A stretch of DNA of 64,000 bases from the NCBI RefSeq assembly GCF_029201545.1, contig NZ_CP104007.1, positions 2,204,501 through 2,268,500 of the forward strand, read 5' to 3'. The position numbers were made by a program, and so were the translations under genes. The notes beneath the pieces are model-generated. The model did no database searches and had not been told where the DNA came from. It saw only the letters and a list, made by a program, of their open reading frames with translations. Positions 34,581-43,916 of the stretch are shown here, piece by piece (position 1 is the stretch's first letter; each line of letters starts with the position of its first letter). Origin of the DNA: Devosia sp. FJ2-5-3. GTDB lineage: Bacteria; Pseudomonadota; Alphaproteobacteria; Rhizobiales; Devosiaceae.

Positions 34581-36716
34581 ATGACTGGACTAGAGGAAGT
34601 TGCAGCGACGGCACTTTCGATGTGGGTAGGCGGCAAACTCGGGGAGTTCGCCTTCGGCTACGTCTGCGGCAAGGTCACCGATTTTACCTTGGGCCAGGTC
34701 GATCAACGCATTCGAAAGGCATCTGAACAGGGACATTTGCCCCCGAACAGAGTGTTCGAGCGCGCGGCGCTGCGTTCCGCGCTTCAGGCCACTCGGTATT
34801 GCATGGACGAAAGCACGGCCGAAGATATGTCGGGCAAGGCTGCGGGCGGCGCGATCATGTCGACCGCCTGGACCGGTGAAATATTTACGCGGGGAGCACC
34901 CGCAGCACGGGCTTACAGCTGGCTGGAAACCCACACGGGCAAGTTGCATCACAAGGCCGATGAAAGACCTCGCCAGGAAGCCATCGACAGCCTGATGCCT
35001 AGCCAGCAAGACGCCGTCCTTCTTGGTCGCAAATTCGCCATTAGTTCAATCGCGGGAGCCGAGGTCGAGGCGCAAGTCGACTCTGCGGTGAACCTTCTAG
35101 GTCAGCACATCATCAACAAGGTCATTGCCGAAGGCCGCTGGGCTGACGGCGACCATGCGCGGCAAAGACTGGAAGAAAGCTGTGCTTCGGGCAACCGCTG
35201 GAACTATGCCTTCTCCCACTTCTACGCCCAGGAGATCAAAGAAGACACGGCCCTCAGCAGGCTCCTCCAAACCGTGCAGCTGGTGGACATAGCCTCCGCC
35301 CAGCAGGCCAACCATGCCGCGGTGACAGAACTACTCAAACGGCTCGAAACTCGGCTGGACGACCTCGTGCAGCGCGCGCCGGTGTCCTCCGGTCCCTCCG
35401 GCCGGGAGGCCTGGGCGTTCAAACACATGTTTCGCGACCCCGCCGGAAGAATCGTGGGCGAGGACCGCTTTCATTTCAGTGCCGCGCGCGACAAGTTTGT
35501 CGGACGCGAAAAAGACCTCGATACAATACGGCGCTCGCTGTTTGGCGACGATGCCCTCGGCGAGCGCTTCCTCTGGATGGCGGTCTGCGGGGAAGGCGGC
35601 ACAGGCAAAAGCCGGCTTTGCCAAGAACTGATTGCCAAGGCGCCGGACCTCGGATTCATGAGCGCCGGTTTCGCGTCCACTGACTTCATTCAGGACAAGG
35701 ACTGGCTGGAATCTGCTGCCGACAAGATCCGCGAAAACACGCTTATGGTCGTCGACTATTCCACTAATTCCATGGATCAGCTGCCCGGATTTCTGGACAA
35801 CTGGGTGAAGTATGCCAAGAAGGATACAGAAGGACCGCTGATCCGGCTGATTATCATCCTGCGCAATTCCAATGACCCCTTCTTCGGCCAACTGGAACGC
35901 TCGCGCTCGGATTATCGCGGGCAAATCCTGGCAGCGGAGAGAAAACCTGGTGGCCGGCGCCTGGCCCTGGCTGATCTTTCTGACGACGAGATCGTGCAAT
36001 TGATGCGGGCGCGGATGCAGAGGCTCGCCGCGGATTCAGCGACGGCACAAATCCAGCTTGATGCGGAATCCTTGCTGAAGCACTTGAGGCGCTTCGACCG
36101 TTTCACGCGGCCACTTTTTGCCTTGATGGTCGCGGAGGCCCTGCAAAACGGAGAACTGGACAAGATCGGCACCTCTGCCGACCGAGAGAAGGCCCGTTTC
36201 ACGCTGTTCGCGGCATATCTGCAGCGGCAAAGACATCAATATTGGCAGGCGAGCTGGCACCGGGTTTGCGACTCGGGCAGCCCGCATGCCCTGGAACAGC
36301 ATGAGAATGCCGTGCGTCTCGCCACGGCGACCGCTGGCCTCGAGATCGAACATTACGACACCATCCGCAACGCGATGCCCGAAGGAATGCAGGAAATGCT
36401 GCCTGAACGGCGACAACGCCGCATGCCAGACAGCCTGCAATGGCAGTTGATCCAGACCATAACCGGCATCGAAATGACCGGAGCAGAGGGTCCTGAACGA
36501 TTTGCGCCGCTCGAACCCGACCTGATCGGGGAATTCTTCGTGCTCAAAGGCAAAGAACTGAGCATGCTCAATGAATGGGCCCTCGATCTCGAAACCCTGA
36601 TCTCGCTGGCCTATCAGCACCATCCAGACAGAACGCTGCATTTTCTGCGTATGGCGGCACAGGACTATCCTCAGTTTATGGCTGAGCGAAATTTCCTCCT
36701 TCCGGAGCTGACATGA
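34581..36716 (+). CDS. STAND-like P-loop ATPase, first gene of an uncharacterised two-gene system
   Basis: A 711-aa protein with three parts. Residues 1-300 are alpha-rich and unassigned, with a Gly-rich amphipathic start (MWVGGKLGEFAFGYV). Residues about 305-560 form an NTPase module beginning FVGREKDLDTIRRSLFG, a typical STAND/AAA lead-in, with Walker A GEGGTGKS at 337-344, Walker B ending at D392 (LMVVDY) and a sensor-like IIILRNSNDPFFG. Residues 560-711 are helical. STAND proteins act as regulated switches, often in phage defence. The gene overlaps the next by four bases (ATGA). No effector domain is recognisable. It lies between two decayed integrases. Confidence 0.75.
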   Translation: MTGLEEVAATALSMWVGGKLGEFAFGYVCGKVTDFTLGQVDQRIRKASEQGHLPPNRVFERAALRSALQATRYCMDESTAEDMSGKAAGGAIMSTAWTGEIFTRGAPAARAYSWLETHTGKLHHKADERPRQEAIDSLMPSQQDAVLLGRKFAISSIAGAEVEAQVDSAVNLLGQHIINKVIAEGRWADGDHARQRLEESCASGNRWNYAFSHFYAQEIKEDTALSRLLQTVQLVDIASAQQANHAAVTELLKRLETRLDDLVQRAPVSSGPSGREAWAFKHMFRDPAGRIVGEDRFHFSAARDKFVGREKDLDTIRRSLFGDDALGERFLWMAVCGEGGTGKSRLCQELIAKAPDLGFMSAGFASTDFIQDKDWLESAADKIRENTLMVVDYSTNSMDQLPGFLDNWVKYAKKDTEGPLIRLIIILRNSNDPFFGQLERSRSDYRGQILAAERKPGGRRLALADLSDDEIVQLMRARMQRLAADSATAQIQLDAESLLKHLRRFDRFTRPLFALMVAEALQNGELDKIGTSADREKARFTLFAAYLQRQRHQYWQASWHRVCDSGSPHALEQHENAVRLATATAGLEIEHYDTIRNAMPEGMQEMLPERRQRRMPDSLQWQLIQTITGIEMTGAEGPERFAPLEPDLIGEFFVLKGKELSMLNEWALDLETLISLAYQHHPDRTLHFLRMAAQDYPQFMAERNFLLPELT

Positions 36717-39700
36717 TGGAGACGATGGCGGTGTCCACTGACAGCAAATCGCTCGAGGCAGTTCGCAGGTCCGCGTTTCTCCGCAATATTTGCGCCGATC
36801 TCAGCAGGCGCGCCGATCCGGATCAGCGGACGAACGAAGAAATGGATGTGCTCGACAAGGTCTTGAGCATTCTCGAGAAATTGGAGACCCTCGGCGTAGA
36901 GGATCTGGCCTATCTGGAGAGCCGGGCGAAAATCCTCGAACAGATTGCGTCGGTTGCCGGCAATGCCATCAATGTCAATATCAACATCGAGGATGGCAAC
37001 GAACCAGAGGAAGCGGGGCGGGAAAAAGCCGAACAGTCCATGAGTGCCAGCTTCGACCAACCAGGTGTTGCCCTTAGGTCGGAGACCGGCAATCAGGCGA
37101 GTCAGCTTGCCGGTATAGCTGCCGGCTTCGGCAGGAGTGCAATCTCCAGAGCTCTCCGCAATGGCGGCGGACGCCAGATGGACGCGGAGGTTCATCCGGA
37201 CGTGATCGGCAGGGCAGATGGCCTGTTGCGCCGAGTCTTCTCGATGGCTTGGAACAGTCTCTTCGTGGTGCCCACGGCGGAACTTGCAGAGCCCCTGACA
37301 GATGCAGTCGCCAGATGTGTAACCAGCCTGTTTTGGGTCGATCGCGGTAACAAGGAAAAGGGTGGACGGCACGCTTCAGCGCTCAATGAGGACGACACTG
37401 CAAGGCGCGCCGAAATCAAGCAGGCGCTGTTGACGCAATTGCACCATACGGCAAAGCCCTTGCACCGCTCCATTGCGGTTCGGGTTCTGGCGGCGCTCGG
37501 CTACTCAATGAATGGCCTGCCCCGCGAGGATGTCTTTGCTGCAATCAATCTGGCCTACTCGCCTGCGGCACTGGACCAGTTCGAGGACTGGAATACCTTC
37601 CATCCAACGCTCAAAGCCTTCCCCAACATCGTGATCTCTCTACTCACCACGGGCCAGGGCGGGGAGGATGACACGCCGCTGGCGATCGCCATGCAGCACC
37701 TAGTGATGAAGAAGGGTGGCGAACTACTGTCCCAACTGGTGGCCGATCCCGGGGTCCCCGACGACGATGTCGGCCAGGCGGGTTCGGCCTTGCTCTCAGG
37801 GGTCACGGTTCTGGCGCACAAGATGGACGAACGGGCCCATGCCGGGGCGCTACAGGCTTCATGGCACATGGTCGCGGCGGCCATTGCACCGATCGTCGAT
37901 CGCCTCAAGATCGACAGCAATTTCTTGATGTTCCTGGCGCTCCCTTTTGTCCATGGGTTTGAGGACAAGACCAGCGACGTCATCGGCATGCGGTTTGCCA
38001 AAGTGCCGCGCCGACTTCGCCCGCTATTGGAGGCAAGGCGCGTATCGGATCACGACTTCCGTCACCACTACCGACACTCCCTTGATTATCTCATCCACTA
38101 CTACGTCCTCTTCAGTCCGGCCGACGAACAGGACACGCTCGCTTTCGCCACTTCGATGCATCTGTGTATCGGCGACGTGTTTCTGGCGGAAGTGCACGAC
38201 ACTCTGAACAGAGCGGGCTGCTTCTCAATGACATCGGAACGAGCGCTGAGCTTGGCCGAATGGCTGGGGGCCATCGGCAACGCCACAGCGACCTTCGAGG
38301 GAACCAACGCCAGCCGAAGCATCTATATGCTCTGGTCCAGGATGTTGTTCGATGGCGCTGCGGACAAAGTCGATGCCGCCATAGAGGAACTTTGGAATCG
38401 AACGGAGGGTACCGCGCTCGAACAGGTCCTTGGTCGCACCCTGGCGCTGCGCGGCTTTGCACTCGCAGTATCCTTTGGCGGGATGGCGGCTGATGCGGAT
38501 GGGCGCTTCGCATCCAGGCTGCAGCAGATCAGGATGCACAGGACAATCGACTGGCTGCGGGAGGTCGAACAGTCGACCGACTTGCAGACGGCCTGGAACG
38601 ACCATGACGATGCCGTTGTCGAAGCGACTATGGCGCTGTCATCTATCGATATTAAGTCCGGCGGAGACATTGGTCGCTGGCTTGCAGCGGAGGACTGGAG
38701 CGTGAACTTTGGGTCTGTCGTAGAACTTGACCGGCGCCTGGCAAGGGCACTGCTGGAGCGCATTCGCCAGCAACAGAATGCGGCGAAAGCTCTGGCCGAC
38801 CTCCAGGTTCTCAAGCGACTTGCACAACGTGAATACAGCCTGTTGCGGGCGGCGATCGATGCCGTACTCGTCATTCTCCCCGAAGGCTCTGCGCAGCGGG
38901 ACGAGTTACTGATCGAACGCGGCAAGATACGGGAAGAAGACGACGCCAGGATTGAATCTCCAAGCGTCGAATATGACCTTGATTCTGGTCTGCTTTCCGC
39001 GCAGGAGGCCGCCAAAATGCGTGATCGCGCCGCAACGGCGGCAGCCTGGCACCTGCCCTTGCCGTTCCGCGCGATTTGGGAGGAGTTGGGCCCGGAGGAA
39101 CTGATCGAGATTGTCCAGCGCGCTCGATCTACGATGACCGATTTCCGGGCATCGACCCGCGCCAAGCTGGCCGATGCAATTCGAGCCCGTCGCACCTCCC
39201 TTCCCTTTTACAAGGGTCACGATCTGGTGGAGATCCTGATCGATGATGGGGGGGTGCCGCGATCGTTCAACATGATTTTCGGACCCGAGGCGGCAATCTG
39301 GCTGCACGGCAAGTCAGATCCGCTCCATCGGCTCAACACCACCGTGCCGATCGATCTCGCGGGCGGGGTCTTTGCCGAACTCTACTTGAATTTCTTCTGT
39401 GCCTACGTGCAGTCCGGCGAGGGACCGTTCCACATCGTCACCGAACCGGACGACCTCAAGGGCCATCTGCTGACGGGCACGACCTTGTCCGACGAAAATA
39501 TGGCCCTGCTCGAAGGCAAGTTCGGCGAGTTACGCCAGAAAGGCCACCGGAAGGCCAATGACGGGTCGACCGATGCTGCGATTGCGGTTGATGAGAATGG
39601 GCGTTTCCTCGAGTCCACATTGGTCGTCTATGCGCGTGGCCTCTTCATCGCCGAATTCGCAATCGAGCCGACCGGCATGGTACAGATGTTGGAAGAAGAG

Positions 39701-39796
39701 CCGCTGTTCACCTCTGAAAACATTCGCATCGAGCGGATTGTTTCGGGGTGGCGCGTTGGCCGGACAACCTCTTCATCTGAAAAAGAACTAGACTAG
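36713..39796 (+). CDS. Large protein of unknown function, partner of the STAND-like ATPase
   Basis: A 1027-aa protein that I do not recognise. It is soluble and mostly alpha-helical, with an N-terminal coiled-coil-like stretch (residues about 40-80, EEMDVLDKVLSILEKLETLG). A short beta patch (NAINVNINIED) follows, then a long helical-repeat-like middle, and a mixed C-terminal domain from about residue 860 (DLVEILIDDGG, FNMIFGPEAAIWLHGK, AELYLNFFCAYVQSGEGPFH, EPDDLKGHLLTG). No P-loop, nuclease or TM motif is visible. Four-base overlap with the ATPase gene implies a fixed ratio and a complex. The C-terminal part may be the effector or sensor. Confidence 0.7.
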   Translation: MMETMAVSTDSKSLEAVRRSAFLRNICADLSRRADPDQRTNEEMDVLDKVLSILEKLETLGVEDLAYLESRAKILEQIASVAGNAINVNINIEDGNEPEEAGREKAEQSMSASFDQPGVALRSETGNQASQLAGIAAGFGRSAISRALRNGGGRQMDAEVHPDVIGRADGLLRRVFSMAWNSLFVVPTAELAEPLTDAVARCVTSLFWVDRGNKEKGGRHASALNEDDTARRAEIKQALLTQLHHTAKPLHRSIAVRVLAALGYSMNGLPREDVFAAINLAYSPAALDQFEDWNTFHPTLKAFPNIVISLLTTGQGGEDDTPLAIAMQHLVMKKGGELLSQLVADPGVPDDDVGQAGSALLSGVTVLAHKMDERAHAGALQASWHMVAAAIAPIVDRLKIDSNFLMFLALPFVHGFEDKTSDVIGMRFAKVPRRLRPLLEARRVSDHDFRHHYRHSLDYLIHYYVLFSPADEQDTLAFATSMHLCIGDVFLAEVHDTLNRAGCFSMTSERALSLAEWLGAIGNATATFEGTNASRSIYMLWSRMLFDGAADKVDAAIEELWNRTEGTALEQVLGRTLALRGFALAVSFGGMAADADGRFASRLQQIRMHRTIDWLREVEQSTDLQTAWNDHDDAVVEATMALSSIDIKSGGDIGRWLAAEDWSVNFGSVVELDRRLARALLERIRQQQNAAKALADLQVLKRLAQREYSLLRAAIDAVLVILPEGSAQRDELLIERGKIREEDDARIESPSVEYDLDSGLLSAQEAAKMRDRAATAAAWHLPLPFRAIWEELGPEELIEIVQRARSTMTDFRASTRAKLADAIRARRTSLPFYKGHDLVEILIDDGGVPRSFNMIFGPEAAIWLHGKSDPLHRLNTTVPIDLAGGVFAELYLNFFCAYVQSGEGPFHIVTEPDDLKGHLLTGTTLSDENMALLEGKFGELRQKGHRKANDGSTDAAIAVDENGRFLESTLVVYARGLFIAEFAIEPTGMVQMLEEEPLFTSENIRIERIVSGWRVGRTTSSSEKELD

Positions 39797-39994
39797 CCAT
39801 TGGCGGCATTCATCACTGAAGTGGCTACTGCACTTGAAGTTGAGCAACCAGACAGTGTCTGCTTTTCGGTAACTTTATTTTAATCGCGAATGACCGCCAC
39901 GGGGTCGATCCCGTACGAGGAGTTATGGCGCAAAAAAGGATAGCGAGCTCCGAAACTCGTCATTCAGGAGCATGGAACCAGCAGCTCAATGGGC

Positions 39995-40031
39995 TATTTC
40001 AGTCATCCCTATATTAGTTTGAACTGAAATA
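39995..40031. promoter_or_regulatory. Dyad operator-like element before the SRPBCC gene
   Basis: TATTTCAGT (39995-40003) and ACTGAAATA (40023-40031) are perfect inverted arms; inside, TTAGTTTGAACTGAA forms a tighter dyad. This resembles operators of ArsR-type repressors that are usually encoded beside SRPBCC genes. It ends 11 bases before the ATG, next to the GAGGCGG ribosome binding site. No ArsR gene adjoins. Confidence 0.45.
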
Positions 40032-40042
40032 ACGAGGCGGCT

Positions 40043-40690
40043 ATGCCATTCGATATCTCGGCGCATCTGAGCACGACACAGCGCGACGTCCGAAACGTCG
40101 AACATCACGGTCAATCGGCCAAGGACGTCGTTGCCGCGCGCGTCTATGACACCAACGCAGCAGACCTCTGGGAGGCCGTGACCAATCCGGTTCGCATCAC
40201 GCGCTGGTTCGCTCCGGTGACCGGCGAATTCAAGCTGGGGGGGCGCTTCCAAATCGAGGGCAACGCCTCAGGCACGGTTACAGCCTGCGAACCAGACCGC
40301 TCATATGCGGCCACTTGGGAGTTCGGCGGCTATACCAGTTGGATCGAAGTAAATGTCTCCCAAGAGGGCGAAAAGGCTCGCGTCGAAATCCACCATATCG
40401 CGCCCCATCCAAATCCGCATTGGGACCAGTATGGAGCCGGGGCTGGCGGCGTTGGGTGGGAACTTGGGTTAATTGCCCTTGCCGAACATTTGAAGCGTCC
40501 TGGGGATGATGTGCGCGCCGAAGGCGTCAATGGCTGGGAGACATCTAGCGAAGCCAAGACATTTGTCGATCAAGCAAGCAGCGCTTGGGGACGGGCCGCC
40601 ATCCACGGAGGTGACCAGCCTCGGACCGCCATGCAGGCAGCCGAAGCCACCAGGCGCTTTTATTCCGGTGAACCGCCGCTGGATGCGTAG
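40043..40690 (+). CDS. SRPBCC (AHSA1-like) domain protein
   Basis: A 215-aa protein. Residues about 28-145 form an AHSA1-type SRPBCC fold (RVYDTNAADLWEAVTNPVRITRWFAPV, with EFKLGGRFQIEG), a hydrophobic-ligand pocket. The C-terminal ~70 residues are a family extension (VGWELGLIALAEHLKRPG). Such genes usually follow an ArsR-like repressor; here that gene is missing and only an operator-like dyad is seen. Specific ligand unknown. Confidence 0.82.
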   Translation: MPFDISAHLSTTQRDVRNVEHHGQSAKDVVAARVYDTNAADLWEAVTNPVRITRWFAPVTGEFKLGGRFQIEGNASGTVTACEPDRSYAATWEFGGYTSWIEVNVSQEGEKARVEIHHIAPHPNPHWDQYGAGAGGVGWELGLIALAEHLKRPGDDVRAEGVNGWETSSEAKTFVDQASSAWGRAAIHGGDQPRTAMQAAEATRRFYSGEPPLDA

Positions 40691-40883
40691 TGCACACCTT
40701 GGACGTTCTGGGCGATCATGTGCGGAGGGCATCGCCGACCGTCACTTGAAAGAGGACGGCAGCTTTCAGGATTGCCAATGACAACTGCAGAGGGCTGGAA
40801 TGGGGTCGAGAGCTGCCGGTCTGGTATCGTGCCCCTTCCTTGCGCTTATGGAGGGCCCCCTCGCTTATGCGCGTGCCATTAAT

Positions 40884-40920
40884 CAATTCTCCATTGGCCG
40901 CTTCGGCCGATGGAGAATTG
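40884..40920 (+). repeat. 17-bp-arm hairpin upstream of integrase copy 2
   Basis: CAATTCTCCATTGGCCG (40884-40900) and CGGCCGATGGAGAATTG (40904-40920) pair in 16 of 17 positions around a 3-nt loop. It ends two bases before the integrase ATG, and its right arm holds the ribosome binding site, so folding would block translation. It is shared with copy 1. Confidence 0.75.
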
Positions 40921-40922
40921 AT

Positions 40923-41217
40923 ATGGGTATCTCACAGTATGATCCTGCTGCTGCCGGCAGACCCGCCTGGAATGCTGGCAAGCAAGTTGGCGCCAAGCGC
41001 GCCTTGAAGGTCAAGCAAATCTGGACGATCCGCTTCTTTCTACATCGAGAAAGTCGAATGAGAGACCGAGCGATTTTTGACGTGGCTATCGACAGCAAGC
41101 TTCGAGGCTGTGACTTGGTGAAGATCAAGATCGCCACACTCGTGTCGGGACCTGCCGTTCGCTCCCGATCGATGGTGATCCAGTAAAAGACGGGCAGAAA
41201 AGCACCGATTTTGAGAC
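40923..41217 (+). pseudogene. Short tyrosine recombinase, 3'-truncated (copy 2)
   Basis: Starts MGISQYDPAAAGRPAWNAGK and aligns with copy 1 through CDLVKIKIATLVSGPA, ending at a TAA (41184-41186) where copy 1 has a Gln codon. Homology fades by about 41217, before the catalytic C-terminal half (no R-H-R-Y box). It is thus a remnant. Same orientation as copy 1, 7.5 kb away, together bracketing the two-gene system and the SRPBCC gene. Confidence 0.75.
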
Positions 41218-41259
41218 ACCCACCTCGGCACAACTCAGAGTGGTATCGTCCTTATGCCC

Positions 41260-42012
41260 CTAGCGAACCAGTCGCTTTTTCGGAGCCTTGGCGAAATACT
41301 GCGGAAATGTCTCTTTGGCTGCCTCGGTGAGCTTCAGGACGCGGCGAAGGTGAAACTGCAGGGCCTCCACGCTTCCGGCCAGATCGCCCGAGGATACCGC
41401 CGAAGCTATTGCCTTGTGTTGGTCGAGGACCAGCGCCACGTCATCGACGCCATTGACCATAAGATGTCGAAACCGATCCATATGGATCTTGGCGCGATCG
41501 ATTTCGCTCTGGATGTGCGCAAAGCCGGCGGACTCGGCGATAAGAGCGTGAAAGGCCTCATCTGACGCATAGAAGCGTTCCATCTCTCCGATGCGGGCGC
41601 AGGTTTCCTGAATGCTTATTTCGATCCCAAGGCGCTGGGCCAGTGGCTCGTGCCGCCCAAGTTCGATCACGCGTTTGAGGAGCGAAGTTTCAATCGCCTC
41701 GCGCAAGAATTGGGACCGTTCGAGATCGGCCTCCCGAAGAGGGGTCACAAACGTGCCACGTTGCGGCAAAACTTTGACGAGGCCAATGTCGGACAATCGC
41801 AGAAGAGCCTCGCGCGTTGGCGTGCGGCTGACCCCCAGCTCGCCTGCGATACTGACCTCCGAGAGCGCTTCGAACGGCTTGAGCTGAAAGGATACGATCT
41901 TCTCGCTCAAGACGCGGTAGATCTGACGCGACAATGCGTCAGATCCATTTCCAAGCTTCAGTTCCGTTGGCAACATTGCGATCGGGGCGCCTTCGTTATT
42001 ATCGATCACCAT
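41260..42012 (-). CDS. GntR-family (FCD-type) transcriptional regulator
   Basis: A 250-aa regulator. The N-terminal winged helix has ALSEVSIAGELGVSRTPTREALLRL at about residues 48-72, and the C-terminal FCD ligand domain includes FLREAIETSLLKRV and DEAFHALIAESAGF. FCD regulators bind sugar acids or other carboxylates and a metal. It is the last gene of the leftward glycan operon, adjoining the epimerase-like gene without a gap, and is the obvious controller of the locus. A matching operator is at 52892-52902. Confidence 0.9.
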   Translation of the reverse strand: MVIDNNEGAPIAMLPTELKLGNGSDALSRQIYRVLSEKIVSFQLKPFEALSEVSIAGELGVSRTPTREALLRLSDIGLVKVLPQRGTFVTPLREADLERSQFLREAIETSLLKRVIELGRHEPLAQRLGIEISIQETCARIGEMERFYASDEAFHALIAESAGFAHIQSEIDRAKIHMDRFRHLMVNGVDDVALVLDQHKAIASAVSSGDLAGSVEALQFHLRRVLKLTEAAKETFPQYFAKAPKKRLVR

Positions 42013-43032
42013 TCACGATGCAGACAGATGATTGACCGCGATGGAATAGCGGATCGTCAGCGGCTCATCAGGTGCCAGATCGATAGCAGTCCTGGTGCCA
42101 GCCGTAGCGATGGGGTTGGCAGCGGCCGAGGTTCGAGGAGAAAGTCCGAAGGCCGACGATGAAGGTTCGATCCCTATACAAAGGGTTCGTCCAAGCCAAG
42201 GCGCTCCCTGCCGGCCTTTGTTCGAATACCACAGGAGAATACTCGGCAGTAACGCTTTGTCCCATGAAATCGCTACTTCGTACCGATCCACAAGATGTCG
42301 AAGTGTCGCTCTGCCGTCGACGTCATTGAGTTGAAGAAGTTCCTCCGCGCTTCCCAATAGAGGAAGATGGCTTGCGTCGATCTCTTTTCCATCCAGGGAC
42401 GGCACCGCGATTAGTCTTGTAAACTGTTCATCCTTAGCAAAAATTTCGGCGCCTGGTTCAATGACACCGGGGAAAGTTGAGCCGCTTTTGAACGCCCCGG
42501 GAATGAGCTGGGCTGCGCCCGGCTGCGAGGGCAAGGCAAAGCAGGCGTGCAGGGCGACCGGCATCCTGCAGGCCTGACGCGCGTGTATCTCCAGTTCAAG
42601 GTCGATCCGAGGCTCACCCGCGACACCGCGCAAGCGACGAACCAAGTGCGATATGGAATGGTCCACGGGATAGTCGATCGACAATTCCACAAAGTCGGAA
42701 TCGGCTTGCGGAACAAACTGCCAGGCATGGTTCGAGCTGTAGCCGTGCACGTCGTCGTAGCGGTCAGCGTCATCCATGACCGCCTGCCAACGGGATGTGA
42801 AACTACCCTTGGGCATGGGGTAGCCAAAGGGTACGCAAGGCCATTCGCCCCGTAGTCCGGTCGTAAGTCCGTCGAGCTCGTGGCCAGCCTCGTTCCACCA
42901 CGGCGCGATGAAAAGAGGGGACACCTGCCTTCCATCGGGCAGGGTGAACGCCCCTGCCCCGATCATGCCGCCCAGAGCTTGTATCGAGAAAATCCCGTGC
43001 GACCATTTGAGGACAGCGTTTTCAGCCGGCAT
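42013..43032 (-). CDS. Aldose 1-epimerase-like (galactose mutarotase fold) protein
   Basis: A 339-aa beta-sandwich protein with segments of the mutarotase superfamily (LFIAPWWNEAGHELDGLTTG; WPCVPFGYPMP; HGYSSNHAWQFV). The usual catalytic His residues may be those of HGYSSNH. It would interconvert anomers of the sugar handled by the locus. The ATG at 43032 lies 11 bases inside the lactonase gene; the open frame runs 30 codons further without support. Confidence 0.75.
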   Translation of the reverse strand: MPAENAVLKWSHGIFSIQALGGMIGAGAFTLPDGRQVSPLFIAPWWNEAGHELDGLTTGLRGEWPCVPFGYPMPKGSFTSRWQAVMDDADRYDDVHGYSSNHAWQFVPQADSDFVELSIDYPVDHSISHLVRRLRGVAGEPRIDLELEIHARQACRMPVALHACFALPSQPGAAQLIPGAFKSGSTFPGVIEPGAEIFAKDEQFTRLIAVPSLDGKEIDASHLPLLGSAEELLQLNDVDGRATLRHLVDRYEVAISWDKALLPSILLWYSNKGRQGAPWLGRTLCIGIEPSSSAFGLSPRTSAAANPIATAGTRTAIDLAPDEPLTIRYSIAVNHLSAS

Positions 43033-43906
43033 AGTAGTTTTCCCGAGCGCCACGGACGTCGACTTGTGCCGAGAGCAACACGCCGTCCAGCGGCCCGGGC
43101 TTTTCCAGGCCGAATGTGCCACTCGTCACATACAAGGTTCTCAGGTCCTGTCCGCCGAACGTGCAGGCTGTCGGATTAGTGACGGGCAGAGCGATGGTGC
43201 GATCCACCCGTCCATCCGGCGCGAAGCGGATCAGGCATGATCCGCTGAAACGGGCATTCCAGAGGTAACCTTCGGCATCGATGCCTGATCCGTCCGGGAG
43301 GCCGGGCCCGCCTTCTGCAAAAACGCGGCGGTTGGTAACTACGCCCTCGTCGCGATCGTAGTCATAGGCCCACAGCACATTCTTCATGGTGTCACCCAAG
43401 TAAAAGACGTCGCCTGAAGGCGACCATGCCATGGTGTTAGGGATGTGCAATTCCTTGTCGAAAGGGCCGCCAAGGCCCGCCTTACTGACGAAGAACAGGT
43501 GGCCACGCGCGCCCTGCATGGAGCGGGGTGTCGCGTCTGGATTAAGATTCTGATCCATCGTAGCCACCCAGAATCGGCCGGCCGGATCGCACTTGCCCTC
43601 GTTGAGCCGCATTGGCCCGCGCCCCTCCTCGACAGCCGCAAGGGGGACGAAGCCTCCATCCTCGAAAGTATAGCGGCCGATCTCCAGCCCCTTGCTCAGA
43701 ATGGCGGCGGATCGGTCGGCATAGAGAGCAATGGCCGTCGGGAAATCGTCGGTGGGACGCGTTTCGACCTGCCCCGTGGTCGCATCCAGCCGGCGCACGG
43801 CGCGACCGACAATATCGACCCAATAGAGAAAGCCGCGATCATCCCAGAACGGGCTTTCGCCCACCAGATCGACGGTGTCACCCGCCCTTTGGAACTTGTA
43901 GTTCAT
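43022..43906 (-). CDS. SMP-30/gluconolactonase-family sugar lactonase
   Basis: A 294-aa six-bladed propeller. The metal-ligand Glu is in LVGESPFWDD. The Asn of RLNEGKCDPAGRFWVATM, the IPNTMAWSPSG segment and the Asp of LPDGSGIDAEGYLWNA are the standard SMP-30 sites. It opens aldonolactones to acids. Within this operon it would act after an SDR dehydrogenase and before the enolase-family dehydratase. Confidence 0.92.
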   Translation of the reverse strand: MNYKFQRAGDTVDLVGESPFWDDRGFLYWVDIVGRAVRRLDATTGQVETRPTDDFPTAIALYADRSAAILSKGLEIGRYTFEDGGFVPLAAVEEGRGPMRLNEGKCDPAGRFWVATMDQNLNPDATPRSMQGARGHLFFVSKAGLGGPFDKELHIPNTMAWSPSGDVFYLGDTMKNVLWAYDYDRDEGVVTNRRVFAEGGPGLPDGSGIDAEGYLWNARFSGSCLIRFAPDGRVDRTIALPVTNPTACTFGGQDLRTLYVTSGTFGLEKPGPLDGVLLSAQVDVRGARENYYAG

Positions 43907-43916
43907 AGGCTTGCCC

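Noticed and set aside
40690..41260. Repeated hairpins near 33.4 and 40.9 kb as a CRISPR-like array
   Set aside because: Only two copies, 7.5 kb apart, each tied to an integrase start; no spacers and no cas genes in the window.
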